Shown here piece after piece: positions 1-9,595 of a DNA stretch of 44,758 nt (position 1 is the stretch's first letter; each line of letters begins with the position of its first letter). Under the pieces are notes generated by a model. The model saw only the letters and a program-made list of their open reading frames with translations. It did not search any database and was not told the origin of the DNA. Made by a program: the position numbers and the translations under genes. The DNA is from Lineolata rhizophorae (Eukaryota > Ascomycota > Dothideomycetes > Lineolatales > Lineolataceae), in contig MU001677.1 in the NCBI GenBank assembly GCA_010093515.1, positions 1 to 44,758 on the forward strand, written 5' to 3'.

Positions 1-372
1 TAAGGCGAACAAAGTAAGCTGAGAACATCCTTAAGGCAAGTAAACCATATTGCTTAGCAAAAGTTTGTTAGTATCTAGTTATAACAAGAGCTATTAGCAG
101 AATACTATAGCTAAGTTTAGATAAGTAGCTAGAGACTAGTCTAGGGCTGTGAGAAACTTAGTAGTATAAGGAGACTATAAGAGGATAGAGAGATATTAGA
201 GCTAGGTGTCACGGTCTGTAAGTGTCACGAAAGCGGTAGAAGCGGTCGTAAGTCGCTGATGAAGAGCGCTCAGCCGCGCTAACTAGACTGATTCGCGATG
301 AAAGGGTGCTCAATTAACAAGACGTTGCGTGAAGAACTATCTACAAGTCGGCGTGCGTGCGAAGAAAAGGTG

Positions 373-503
373 GGCGACAGTCGCCTAGGCGGCTGTCGCC
401 ATGTCAACCAGTTACGCACACAACAGTATGGTGGGTGCGCAGTCGCCTAGGCGACTGTCGCCATGTCAACCAGTTACGCACACAACAGTATGGTGGGTGC
501 GCA
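373..503. repeat. 62-bp tandem duplication, each unit opening with a long palindrome
   Basis: Two adjacent units of 62 bp are almost identical; TCGCCTAGGC starts at 381 and again at 443. Unit one begins with a 28-bp near-perfect inverted repeat (373-400): arms GGCGACAG and CTGTCGCC around TCGCCTAGGCGG. Unit two repeats the palindrome core with one transition that makes the inner stem symmetric (CAGTCGCCTAGGCGACTG). The rest of each unit, about ATGTCAACCAGTTACGCACA and on to GGTGGGTGCGCAG, is the same in both copies. Confidence 0.85.
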
Positions 504-520
504 GTGTCACTCCGTGACAC
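504..520. repeat. Short hairpin GTGTCAC-tcc-GTGACAC
   Basis: A 7-bp perfect stem with a 3-base loop directly follows the second 62-bp unit. The stem word GTGTCAC also occurs at about 207 and 222 in the same edge region, so it may belong to one element. No function is evident. Confidence 0.6.
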
Positions 521-531
521 CTTAAGACACG

Positions 532-727
532 GCAGATCTAGGACTACTGTTAGAAGTAGTGTATTTTATTAGTGAATACGAAGCGAGGTAGATATTGGTC
601 TCTGACCCTTGTACGCGAGGTTGTATACGTGGATGATAACAGATACCTATAGAATGGGTGGGCCAAGTCTTCACATTGGAAAGATAGTGCTATCTGGAGC
701 TGCAGATCTAAGACCCCTGTTAGAGGT
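532..727. repeat. 26-bp direct repeat, copies exactly 170 bp apart
   Basis: Copy one is at 532-557 and copy two at 702-727, with 22 of 26 bases matching (GCAGATCTA, then GAC, then CTGTTAGA and GT). Three of the four differences are transitions. Spaced copies of this sort can mark ends of a short element, but no coding part, target-site duplication or known terminal sequence is visible to prove it. Confidence 0.55.
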
Positions 728-968
728 TGGTAAACTAGGCCTAAATAGGCCACCCGATATTCTTGCAGACTGATATTCTCGATCAGGCATGGTGGCCGTG
801 AACTGGCCGGGTGCCCGGTACCTTGGCATTCCCTATGGTGTGCATCCTGATAAGAACCCCGGGAGAAGTCTGACGACGAGCTCCTCGTAAAAACAAGCGT
901 GTCTCCTTGAACTCTTCTGTCCTCTACTGCGTGTGCGTTCCCTCAGTATTTTGTGCTGCTTCAATACG

Positions 969-2448
969 ATGGGCGCGGCTTCGATCGCAGAGGCCTGGGA
1001 GGCCTGCGACAAGACTGACACCGTCTTCGTCCTCGCCTGCAGCGTCTTCTGCTGGTCTATCATCCCTGCCGTCGGCCTCGCCTACTCAGGCTATTCGACG
1101 CGGAAGAGTGGGCTGGCGTCGTTCATGCCGGCGATTTTCGCTGTCGGCGTCTGCTCCGTCCAGTGGTGGATGATTGGCTACTCGCTTGCGTACGGCGAGG
1201 GATCCGGAGTCATCGGCGGCCTCAAGAACGCGTTTCACATTGGCGTCCTGGCTGAGCCCGTAGGGACGATTCCTGCCATCTTGTTCAGCGAGTTTCAGCT
1301 GATTTTCTGTGCGACCGTGTGTGCAATTGCCATTGGCGGGGCGTGTGAGCGAGGCAGGCTACTGCCGCTCATTCCGTTTATTTTTGTAAGTTTGGACGGG
1401 AGACGGAGGATGCTTGGGAGCCGTAATAACAGATTAGCTTTGGTCCACGTTCATCTACTGTCCTCTCGCCCACATGGTCTGGTCCGACGATGGCTTCCTG
1501 GGCGAATTGGGCGCACTCGACTTCGCCGGTGGCACTCCCGTCCACATCTGTAGCGGCGCAACGGCCTCAGCGCTTAGCTTGTACCTATCATATCCGCTGT
1601 GCCGGTCGCGCAGGTCGGAGAAGCGCACGCCATCGCACCTAGCACTGCACAGGCCCCATAATACGCTGTGCCAGCTGATCGCCATGGTCACCATCTGGGG
1701 CGCTTGGCTTGCCTTTGATGCAGGCACCACGCTCAGCCTCAACTTCAAGTCTGTCATGGCGCTCTGCGTGACCAACCTGTGCGCCTCGGCCGGCGCGATT
1801 ATGTGGGCGCTGATCACGTACTTCGAGTCCGGAAAGTGGTCGCTCGACTCGACATTCATGGGCGCCATTGCGGGGCTCGTCCTCATCACGCCGTCCGCCG
1901 GGTTTATAGATATGACGACGTCTTTCTTCTTCGGCGTCTTTGGCGCCGTCATTTGTCGCCAAGCGTTGCGAATCAAGTTCACGGACGCGGCTAGGCGGTT
2001 CCGATGGGTCGACAATGGCGACACGTTCGCCACGCATTGCGTTGGGGGGTTCGTGGGCACTATCGCCACGGGTTTGTTCGCGAGGAAAGAAGTGGCGGCG
2101 TACGACGGCGCGACCGTAATTGACGGTGGTGTGTTTTTTGACGGCAACATTAGGCAGCTGTGGATCCAGATTGTGGAGGCTCTGATCGGCTTCTTCTGGT
2201 CGTTGGTGGGCTCCTACGTTCTGATTGCCTTGGTGGACTGCATTCCCGGGCTCGAAGTCCTTGCTGAGGATGAGTATGACTCGTCGCTTTCTTATAGTTG
2301 TTGTAATGGATTGCTGACTCGATTCAGGGGCGTTGTATCCGGGATGGATGCTTCGCAGATGGATGAGTCACTGTGGGAGGCACAGTGGGAATGGGTGAAT
2401 GAAGGCGACTATCATCCGTTCGCAAAGAGCAGCGTCATGTTAGAGTAA
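969..2448 (+). CDS. Ammonium transporter (Amt/Mep/Rh family)
   Basis: Two exons, 969-1385 and 1438-2448; the 52-nt intron is phase 0 and gives a 475-residue protein. It moves ammonium across the plasma membrane. The family signature GALDFAGGTPVHI follows the third or fourth membrane segment. Both pore histidines are present: H151 in CPLAHMVW and H339 in ATHCVGGF. Saccharomyces Mep1/Mep3 have Glu at the first site while Mep2 keeps His, so this copy is of the twin-His type. About ten to eleven hydrophobic segments are visible. The last 70 residues form a short tail without a clear kinase-site cluster. The ATG at 969 was chosen because it is the first ATG of the frame and sits just before the first membrane helix. 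The N-terminus is short compared with many fungal Mep proteins. Confidence 0.93.
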
Positions 2449-3019
2449 AACAACCAATCATGTGAGTTTAGAGTATATTGGCCACTAAACTCCCACTGTA
2501 TGTATGTAGGACTCCAGTTGTAGAGTTTACTCAATACAAAAGATCAAAAACAGTGCGTGGATTACAACAGACGTCGTCCATGGTTGACGTTTAATCCCAT
2601 ACCCGCGGTACACTTTGCTTCGGGCCATCGCGGTCCGTGGGCGCTTATTTTTAAGGCTCGATTTTATCTTCACCCACAGTAAGCGACGGAATTATACGCC
2701 AGTTGCGGTGCGTCTTCCTCTAACCTATTTTGCACTGAGGATAGACTAGTTCATCATATCGTAGATCCAGTAGGAACATAGTCAAAGTGCGGCTTTACCG
2801 TTGCCCTCTACAGTAAGTCCTTTAGCGGAGGAAGCTGTTTGCAGTGTCCGGTTGCTTATCGCTCAGATAGTATCCAAATCTATGCCAACATACAGGGTTC
2901 ATACGTACTAGAGCGAAATATACCAGCCACAGCTCACGGTATAGACCCGTTTCGTGCGAGACCTCAATTTTCTTCCCTCGTGGACGCTGAAACCCGCTCT
3001 TTTCCAGTCAGCTTTGAGG
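2449..3019. other. Intergenic region, transporter to amidase
   Basis: About 570 bases without a convincing reading frame; it should hold the 3' end of the transporter transcript and the promoter of the amidase gene. No repeat or RNA gene was seen. Confidence 0.6.
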
Positions 3020-5086
3020 ATGAAGAGGACAGCGCACTTCCTTCTAGGTCTCGCAACCATCTTCAAGGCTACTCGGGCTACCTTATATACCGCTGGAATC
3101 ACCATGATGCTGAGCGAAGTCCCCTACTTTGTCGCCCCGGAATCCGTTGGGAGCGTCTCCATCCAAACCTTCAATTTTAGCGGTTCTGGGGCCGCCGGTT
3201 TAGTTCCAGTTACCGTCATTACAACTTTGCAGTCTTTTAGCACGGAGGACCTTTCTTCTGTAGCTCTTGACTTTGGCAACCGAGACGATGTGTTCCAACA
3301 AGCTTTTCTTGAATGTATGTCCTTTTGATCCAATCGCTAGCAACTTGCGCACGTTCAAAAAGCGTCGCCGTAGACCTTCGCCTTCTGTATGCTCGACAGT
3401 ATGTGTACAATGTACTTTGCTGCCTAACACAGTTAGACGCTATCGTCCAATATAACGGTTCGAGTCAACCCCAGTTGGGGAACACCACTTTGAGTTCAGG
3501 GGCCGTACCCTACGACATTTCGAGAACGAATTACAGACAGATCCCAAACGGACCTTACTTTGCGTCAGCCTCGGGATTGTTATACAAAGCTTATAGGCTC
3601 TATTCAGACTTCGAAGGTGCCTTCACTGAGACCGCCATCGAGAAGTCGAACGGCACCTTTGCGGTGCTGCCGGCCGGTGTCCCAGGCCAATCACTCAGCA
3701 TCGCCGTTCCTTCGCGTCTATACTACACCCGAACGGAAGAGCAGCCCCTCGCCGGAATCCGTCTAGGCGTTAAGGACATCTTCGACATCGCCGGACTCAA
3801 GACTGGAAACGGCAACCGCGCGTGGTACCACTTGTACCCGGCAGCGACCCGGACCTCCGCCGTGGTGCAGAACCTGCTCAACGCCGGCGCCGTCGTGGTT
3901 GGTAAGATGAAGACGAGCCAGTTCGCCAATGGCGAGCACGGCGGCGACTGGGTCGACTACCACCAGCCGTTCAACCCACGCGGCGACGGCTACCAGGACT
4001 CGTCTGAGTCGTCGTCTGGGCCTGGCGTTGGCGCCGGCGCCTATCCGTGGCTTGACCTTGCACTCGGCTCCGACACCGGCGGCAGCGTGAGGTGGCCGGC
4101 CGCTGTGCAGGGCGTGTATGGCAACCGGCCGTCGCACGGCCTCGCCCCCATGGCGGACGCCATGTCGCTGGCGCCGCAACTCGACACGGCCGGGTTGCTC
4201 GCGCGGGATCCGGCGATCTGGACGGCCGCCGCAAAAGCCATGTACGGGAGCAACATCACAATCTCTTCGGCATATCCGGTGAATATCAAGACGGTTGGGT
4301 TCCCCACGGAAGCCCGGGAACCCGGCGACCAACTTCTCATGAGTTGGCTCTCTAATGCCACGGACTTCATCAACGCTACAGCATTGCCTTTTGATATCCG
4401 GGCGCGATGGAATTCGACTCGGCCGGCGGGAACACCTCCGCTGGATGACATGTTCAACGAAACGTACGCCATATTCGTTTCGCAGGAGCAAACGCGTCGG
4501 CTGCGCGATCCGTTCTATGCCGACTACGCCATGGCCCACGACGGCCGGCTTCCGTTCGTCGATCCCGTCCCGCTCGCCCGATGGCGCTACGGGGATAGCC
4601 AACCTCCGCGGCTGGAAGAGGCGGAGGCAAATAAGACGGCATTCATGGAGTTCTTTAGCAGCGAGGTCCTGAGACCGAGTCCCGACACTTGCTCGGATAG
4701 CCTGGTCTTCTACGTAAACTCTCGCGTGCCCACGTATCGCTACGAACACCGGGATCCACCGCGGCCCCCATTTGGATTCTCGGAGACCATGTTGTCGGTT
4801 TTTTCGGAGGCCCCGGATGTGGTTGTGCCAAGTACGCAGTCTAGACCCTTGAACTGCGTAATGTCTAACATCCCACGCAGTCGGCGAAGCGGAATACTAC
4901 TCCAGCGTTACGAACCATACCGAGAAGCTCCCAGTCACAGTTTCGATCATGGCCGCAAACGGATGCGACGGTATGATATTTTCGCTTATTGAGGACTTGT
5001 GTCGAGCTGGCATTCTCCAAGGTAGCCAGACTGGCATGAGTCAGGTGGATAGCGGTGAAGTTTTGTTTAAAAGGAATAATTTCTAG
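3020..5086 (+). CDS. Fungal amidase-signature enzyme with N-terminal extension
   Basis: Three exons, 3020-3314, 3374-4831 and 4881-5086, give 652 residues; introns are 59 and 49 nt. It should hydrolyse an amide or related acyl bond; the substrate cannot be read from sequence. The Ser-cisSer-Lys triad is present: Lys in [10 protein letters not shown] (around residue 230) and the two serines in the glycine-rich stretch [12 protein letters not shown] (around residue 330). About 200 residues precede this core, starting with a hydrophobic segment ([15 protein letters not shown]) that may be a signal or anchor; such an extended form is common in filamentous fungi and is often labelled Arp1-like. 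The second intron is strongly supported, because splicing restores [13 protein letters not shown] and the catalytic-domain end [17 protein letters not shown]. The first intron is less certain. Confidence 0.85.
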
Positions 5087-5563
5087 GCTCTTCACAATAT
5101 TTGTCCCGCGGTGTTGCAACAGAATTCGTGGTTACTTTTTCTAGATGCCGTCTGGTTTATTTGGGGTCGTTCGAGTCCGGTGTTCTTTACAAAAGGCTAT
5201 GTGCATCATGGTGCCCCTAGTCTAAAGAACAATCTTACATTAGCAATTCCCAGTTCTGCAACGAACACCAAGATTGACAAGACCACAAACAAATTCCCAG
5301 GAAAGTATCACCTTAGAATGCTCACACACCACAGGGTACCCACACGCCACTTCCCAAGAGCAGGATATTCACAACATTCATGCTACCCACATACCGTCAC
5401 TATTTCTAGCAACCCCCGCTCAAAGCATCAAGCATAACCACATCCAAGCCTCTAACCTCCTTTCCCCATGCCCATCCTCTCCCACGTTACAGCGCCCCCA
5501 CCACGCACTCATCCACCCTCTTAATCCCCGAGAGGCCCCACAACCACTGAACCCCCAAGCTAG
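5087..5563. other. Convergent 3' region between amidase and esterase
   Basis: The two flanking genes end toward each other here. From about 5440 the plus strand becomes very C-rich (CCC, CTCC), which is the end of the esterase region read backwards. No separate gene or stable repeat is visible. Confidence 0.55.
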
Positions 5564-7732
5564 TCATAACTTGGGCCCACCCCTCGCAACGCCGCTCCCG
5601 CTCCCCTCCCCTGCTGCCACGCCCGCCCTCCTCAGCTCCTCCCACAGCCCCACACCCTCCTCCCACCGTCCATCCCTCCATATATCCACCGTCCCCTCGC
5701 TCGTCACCCTCCGCATCTCCCTGGCATCTCTGCCGCTAACGCCCCAGCCAGGGTCCTCGCCGCGCAGGTAGCGGCCCAGCGGCTCGACGAGCGCTTCGCG
5801 CGCCAGCGCCTTCTCGCCCGGCGGCAGCGTCGCCGTCATTCCAAGGAACCACAGCGTCATGTCGCTGCCGTGGAAGACGCCCCAGGTGGGGTTGTCGTGG
5901 ACGACCGAGGAGCGGAAGTCGATGCGATAGCGGAAGAGGCGGGAGTGCGGACGGGGCGGCGCGAGGGCGGCGCCGGGGGAAGACGAGGAGCCTGGGCCTT
6001 TGCGGCGAGGATTTCCCTCGGACTGCTTGCCGATGCGGTGCCGGTTTTCGTCGAGCATAAGCGGGATTTGGGCATCAACATGATCGACGTCGTCATCGCC
6101 GTGCTCGTTGGGGTGATGCTCCGTCTCAACGTCCTCGACACCCCTTTGTTCCTGCTCTGCCCCCTCCTCACGCTCCTCCTCCCCAGACACACCGTGCACC
6201 GCGCCTCCGAACTCTTCTCCACCCCACCCCGCCACAACATCAAACTCCGCATCTGAAATCGAATCCACCACGTCCTCATCCCGTGCCTTCTCCGTGACCC
6301 TACTGCCCTCTTCTTCCGCCGCGCCCAGCGCGACCCCACCCCGCACCAGCCCAGCAATGAACCCGCGCTCTGTCGCGTAAATCTGCATGGCCGAGTACAC
6401 TTTCCCAAAGGCGTCGGAGCGCCAATCCTCCATGCTGTCGGGTAGTCGGCCTTCGGGGAAGTAGAAGCGGCGCAATGCGTCGACGGCGCGCGGGCCGTAA
6501 TCGGCGTCGAGCCGGTCTAGCAGCGCCGGCAGGCTGTCCTCCTTGGCCGGGCGGTAGGTGCCGTAGAGAAAGCGCTCGTCGCGGCACTCGCCCGTCAGGA
6601 GGCTGACGCCGCGGCGCCGCATGCGCGCCGCGAAGCGGCCGTCATCGATGGCGGCGAAGAGGTCGGGCCGCACGAAGGCGCCATCCGTGGTGGCACGGTA
6701 CTCGTGCAGCGGGGTCGAGGTCGAGGCGAGGATGAGCGTGGCGGGGTCCATGGCCCGGAGCCGGGCGAGCTTCGACTCAGACGAAATGGTCGGCGGGATG
6801 TCGGCGGCTTTGAGCAGCCAGTCGAATTGGGCCTGGGCTTCGCGCATGGACTTGGGCTGCACGCCGGGGCCGTTAGACCACATGATGGCGCGGCGGATGA
6901 GGCTGTTTTCGTCGGGCTGAAAGAGGTCGTACTGGAGCTGGTAGAAGGTGGAGTGGGAGCCTGCGGAGTACCCGCCAACGGTGATGTTATCTGGATCACC
7001 CCCGAAAAGTTCAATGTTGTCGCGCGTCCACTCAAGAGCAAGACGCTGGTCCCAGAAGCCGAGATTGCCGACGGTCTCGTCGCCGTCCGTCTTGGCCTCC
7101 TCCTGAAGTTCCTTGGAGGCGAGGAAGCCGAGTACGTTTAGGCGGTACGCCGGCTCCACCAAGACGAACTTGCAGTCTGTTTCGGCGTACAAATGGAGCG
7201 GGTTGAGGCCGTTGGCGTCGCCCATTTGGAGAAAGCCGCCATCTGGGCAGATGTGAACCTTCAGGGGGGAATGTGAAACAACATGCAGAATAGAGAGCAC
7301 TTACGGATGTAGACGAAGACAGGCCACCCTTTCCACCCTCACGTTAGCAACACGTTCAGCAACCTATGTAAACGCAAGCACCAATCACTCACCGTCCCCC
7401 GGCTCCGCCCCCGCCGGCACCCACACGTTCACCTGCAAGCAATCCTCGTTCTCCTCGCAACCGTGGGTGACGGAGCTGCCATCGAAGCTCGGCTGCGGAC
7501 ACACGGTGCACTGGCCGGCGAAGCTGCCGGGCCGCTCGCGAGTGCCGTAGACGAAGGCGTCGTCGAGCGGCCGGGCGCGGCGCCAGCGCGGCCGCCCAGC
7601 CAGCGGCTGCGCGTAGGGAAGCCCGCCGAAGCGGTGCGCGATGGGGGCGCCGGTCGCTTCGTCGGCGAAGGTGAGGCCTTGGATGAAGCCGCGGCCGGCG
7701 AGGTCGAGGGTGTAGGGTTCTTGGGTGGTCAT
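5564..7732 (-). CDS. Carboxylesterase type B (cholinesterase-like), with acidic insert
   Basis: Three exons on the minus strand, 7732-7393, 7328-7305 and 7242-5564; introns are 64 and 62 nt and the product has 680 residues. It belongs to the alpha/beta-hydrolase ester hydrolases. The nucleophile elbow GGYSAGS is near residue 212 and the catalytic His in GVFHGSDM near residue 580. The tiny 24-nt second exon encodes WPVFVYI, and joining it to exon 3 restores the oxyanion motif YIHGGFLQMG, which confirms both splice pairs. Between about residues 375 and 500 there is a long Glu/Asp/Gly-rich, probably disordered insert (EEEREEGAEQEQ) not usual for the family. No signal peptide is seen, so it is probably intracellular. 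The start ATG at 7732 precedes a conserved fungal beta-strand start (YTLDLAGRGFIQG). Confidence 0.88.
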
Positions 7733-8724
7733 GGCGGGTGGTGAGAGGGGAGGATGAGAGATGTTGGAGACGGAGTGCTGCTATGCAGACAGATATGCCG
7801 ACCAGACGGGAGATGTGCCGGGGAGAAGGCGAAGGAGAATGCAACAAGACAAGGAAAGCTTTTCGAGATCCGGCTGGCTCCCGCCGATATATATACAAGA
7901 CCACGCCCGGTAACGTGTGAAGGCAAGGTTGGCCGGACGGACGAGACGGAAAGGGCGCGGAGGCTCCCCCCGGCGTTTTTTCGGGCCGGGGCTAGTTGGC
8001 CGGAAGCCACGCGCCGAGAAGAGCGCGTGAGCCGCATTGGCCAATCAGCGCCGCGTGACGGCGGGCGGTGAGCACCAGCTAGTTGCCCGATTGGGCCTGG
8101 TCACCCGCGCGGGTTCGGGCTGCCCACGATGCGCTTGACTGCGAGCGTCCAACTCGCGTTCCTGCGCAACAAGCAGGCTGGCGTGGTTCTTGTACGTACA
8201 TCCCTTGCTCGCCTCCCGTGGGTGCGCTCGTGGACTGTTTTACGTTGTCCAAGCTGCCGCTTTCGTTCCGCCCGTGGGGAGGAGCTTCACTCCGCCGACA
8301 TGCCGAGTAGAGACGATGCTCCAACCCGGCAACCGGGACAAGCCACTCACGCGCCGCGCCCACGTTCGAGCGTGCAGCCTCACGCGCCGAGCGGCGTCAA
8401 GGTCGTCATCACCCGTCCCGTCACCCCCTAGCCGGCCGTCGTCGCCAGTCTCTCGTTGCTCAAAAGCGTGTCAATTGTCTTCTTATGGTATCTCGTAGCC
8501 ATGGAGCCCAAAAAAGTCTGAAAAATGGTCCGATATAAACGAAATGAAAGCCGAAAAAGCGTCGCTCCATCGTCTCTGCCAAACGCCGTAATAAATGCCC
8601 ATTGTCAGTATCCCCATTATCGCGTACAAGTTCCCGTCGTTGGTCCAGTGACCACTGCCTCGCCTCCTCCCTCCCTCCTTTTTATAATATACACCATCTG
8701 CCCGTCCGTCCACCTCCCTTCCGC
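7733..8724. other. Promoter region of esterase and 3' side of MARVEL gene
   Basis: About 1 kb with no supported gene. It includes a TATA-like tract at 7887-7895 and a CCAAT-like word (GGCCAATCAGCG) at about 8039-8050, both upstream of the esterase start. The rest, 8080-8720, shows nothing beyond ordinary GC-rich intergenic sequence. Confidence 0.5.
7887..7895 (-). promoter_or_regulatory. TATA-like element upstream of the esterase gene
   Basis: An uninterrupted ATATATATA lies about 155 bases upstream of the esterase start codon at 7732, in otherwise GC-rich DNA. The position and isolation fit a TATA box serving the minus-strand gene. This is position-based inference only. Confidence 0.4.
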
Positions 8725-9595
8725 TCACTTCACCTCACCCGGCAACTCCGTGACGACCGGCTGTCCCGCGTACCCGTAGTGCTGTGGTTGCACCTGCCCC
8801 TGCTCCTGCCCACCATAGTAATTGGCCGCCTGCCCGTACACCGGCATCTGCTGCGGTTGCTGGTGTGGCTGCGGCTGTTGCTGCTGGGGCGGGTACATCT
8901 GGTACGCGGGTCCGCCAGTGTACGCCGTGTCGGCCTGCTGGTCGGGCGTCGGCTGGTAGGCGCCCCGGTTGCCGGCCTTGCGGTGGCGGTGAAAGACGAC
9001 GGAGCCGTAGATGAGGAGGCCGACGTACGTTGCGCTGCGAGTTCCCTTGTGTCAGCAAGCATCGAAATAAAAAGGACAAGAGGTTGGGGGGGGTTTGTTC
9101 ACGACTCACAAGACGATGACCGTTAGGATGATGCCGCCGACGCCGCTGCGGGTCGAGGCAGCGCCGACGATCTCGAGCACGAAGACGACGGTCCAGAAGG
9201 TAGTTTGGATGACGTTGAAGATGAGGAAGAGGCGTGGCGAGAGGTGGTTGCGGGCGAACTTGACAATGGTGATGATGTCGAGGACGAGGCAGAAAATGAA
9301 GAGGCCGAGGAAGACGGCCCAGATGCTACGTCGCCTGTTAGTTGAAGCGCCAAGGAAACCGGTGATGGCTGGGCGGGGTGTACTAACGCAATGTACTCGC
9401 CGGGAGCGTCATCAGCGAGGATGCCGATGCCCTGGTTGTCACGTCAGTTGGCTTGCTTCGACCGAGCGGAACAGACTTGTCTTGCCAGGGACGTACCAGG
9501 GCGAAGATGATGATCAGAATGGCCATGAAGAGGCCGCGGATGGCCCAGAAGGGGATGAGCACGCGCTTCAGCCATGGCGAGTTCGGAGAGCCCAT
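8725..9595 (-). CDS. MARVEL-domain membrane protein
   Basis: Four exons on the minus strand, 9595-9497, 9431-9388, 9325-9110 and 9034-8725; introns are 65, 62 and 75 nt and the product has 222 residues. Four hydrophobic segments follow the MARVEL pattern: FWAIRGLFMAILIIIFAL, SIWAVFLGLFIFCLVLDIIT, an NVIQTTFWTVVFVLEIV segment, and a VIVFATYVGLLIYGSVVF segment. The second exon bridges helices 1 and 2 (GIGILADDAPGEYIA). The C-terminal 80 residues are cytosolic and rich in Gln, Pro and Tyr. MARVEL proteins organise plasma-membrane or vesicle membrane domains (the fungal Nce102/Fhn1 kind is one example); which role applies here is unknown. The intron 2 donor is GTTAGT, a little unusual but used elsewhere in this window. 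Confidence 0.85.

Larger units (their letters stand above)
1..800. other. Repeat-bearing AT-richer left edge, no gene seen
   Basis: No reading frame here looks like a protein. The first 200 bases are AT-rich and rich in TAG/TTA words. From about 206 the composition shifts and short repeated or self-complementary words appear: GTGTCACG twice near 207-228, a palindromic 62-bp duplication (373-503), a GTGTCAC/GTGACAC hairpin (504-520) and a 26-bp direct repeat spaced by 170 bp (532 and 702). This texture is typical of eroded mobile-element or solo-terminal-repeat DNA, but no family can be named from what is present. Confidence 0.5.

Noticed and set aside
1-800. Solo terminal repeat of an old retroelement at the left edge
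   Set aside because: The TGTCACGG start and repeated words are suggestive, but no paired end, target duplication or coding part is visible, so no family was assigned.
3399-3432. A second small intron in the amidase N-terminal region
   Set aside because: GT...AG signals exist but the 34-nt length is too short and removal gives an immediate stop.
3763-4749. 328-codon minus-strand frame within the amidase gene
   Set aside because: Antisense shadow of the catalytic domain, which is clearly coding on the plus strand.
969-7732. Secondary-metabolite or catabolic gene cluster (transporter, amidase, esterase)
   Set aside because: No core enzyme, no pathway regulator and mixed strands; co-location alone is not evidence of a cluster.
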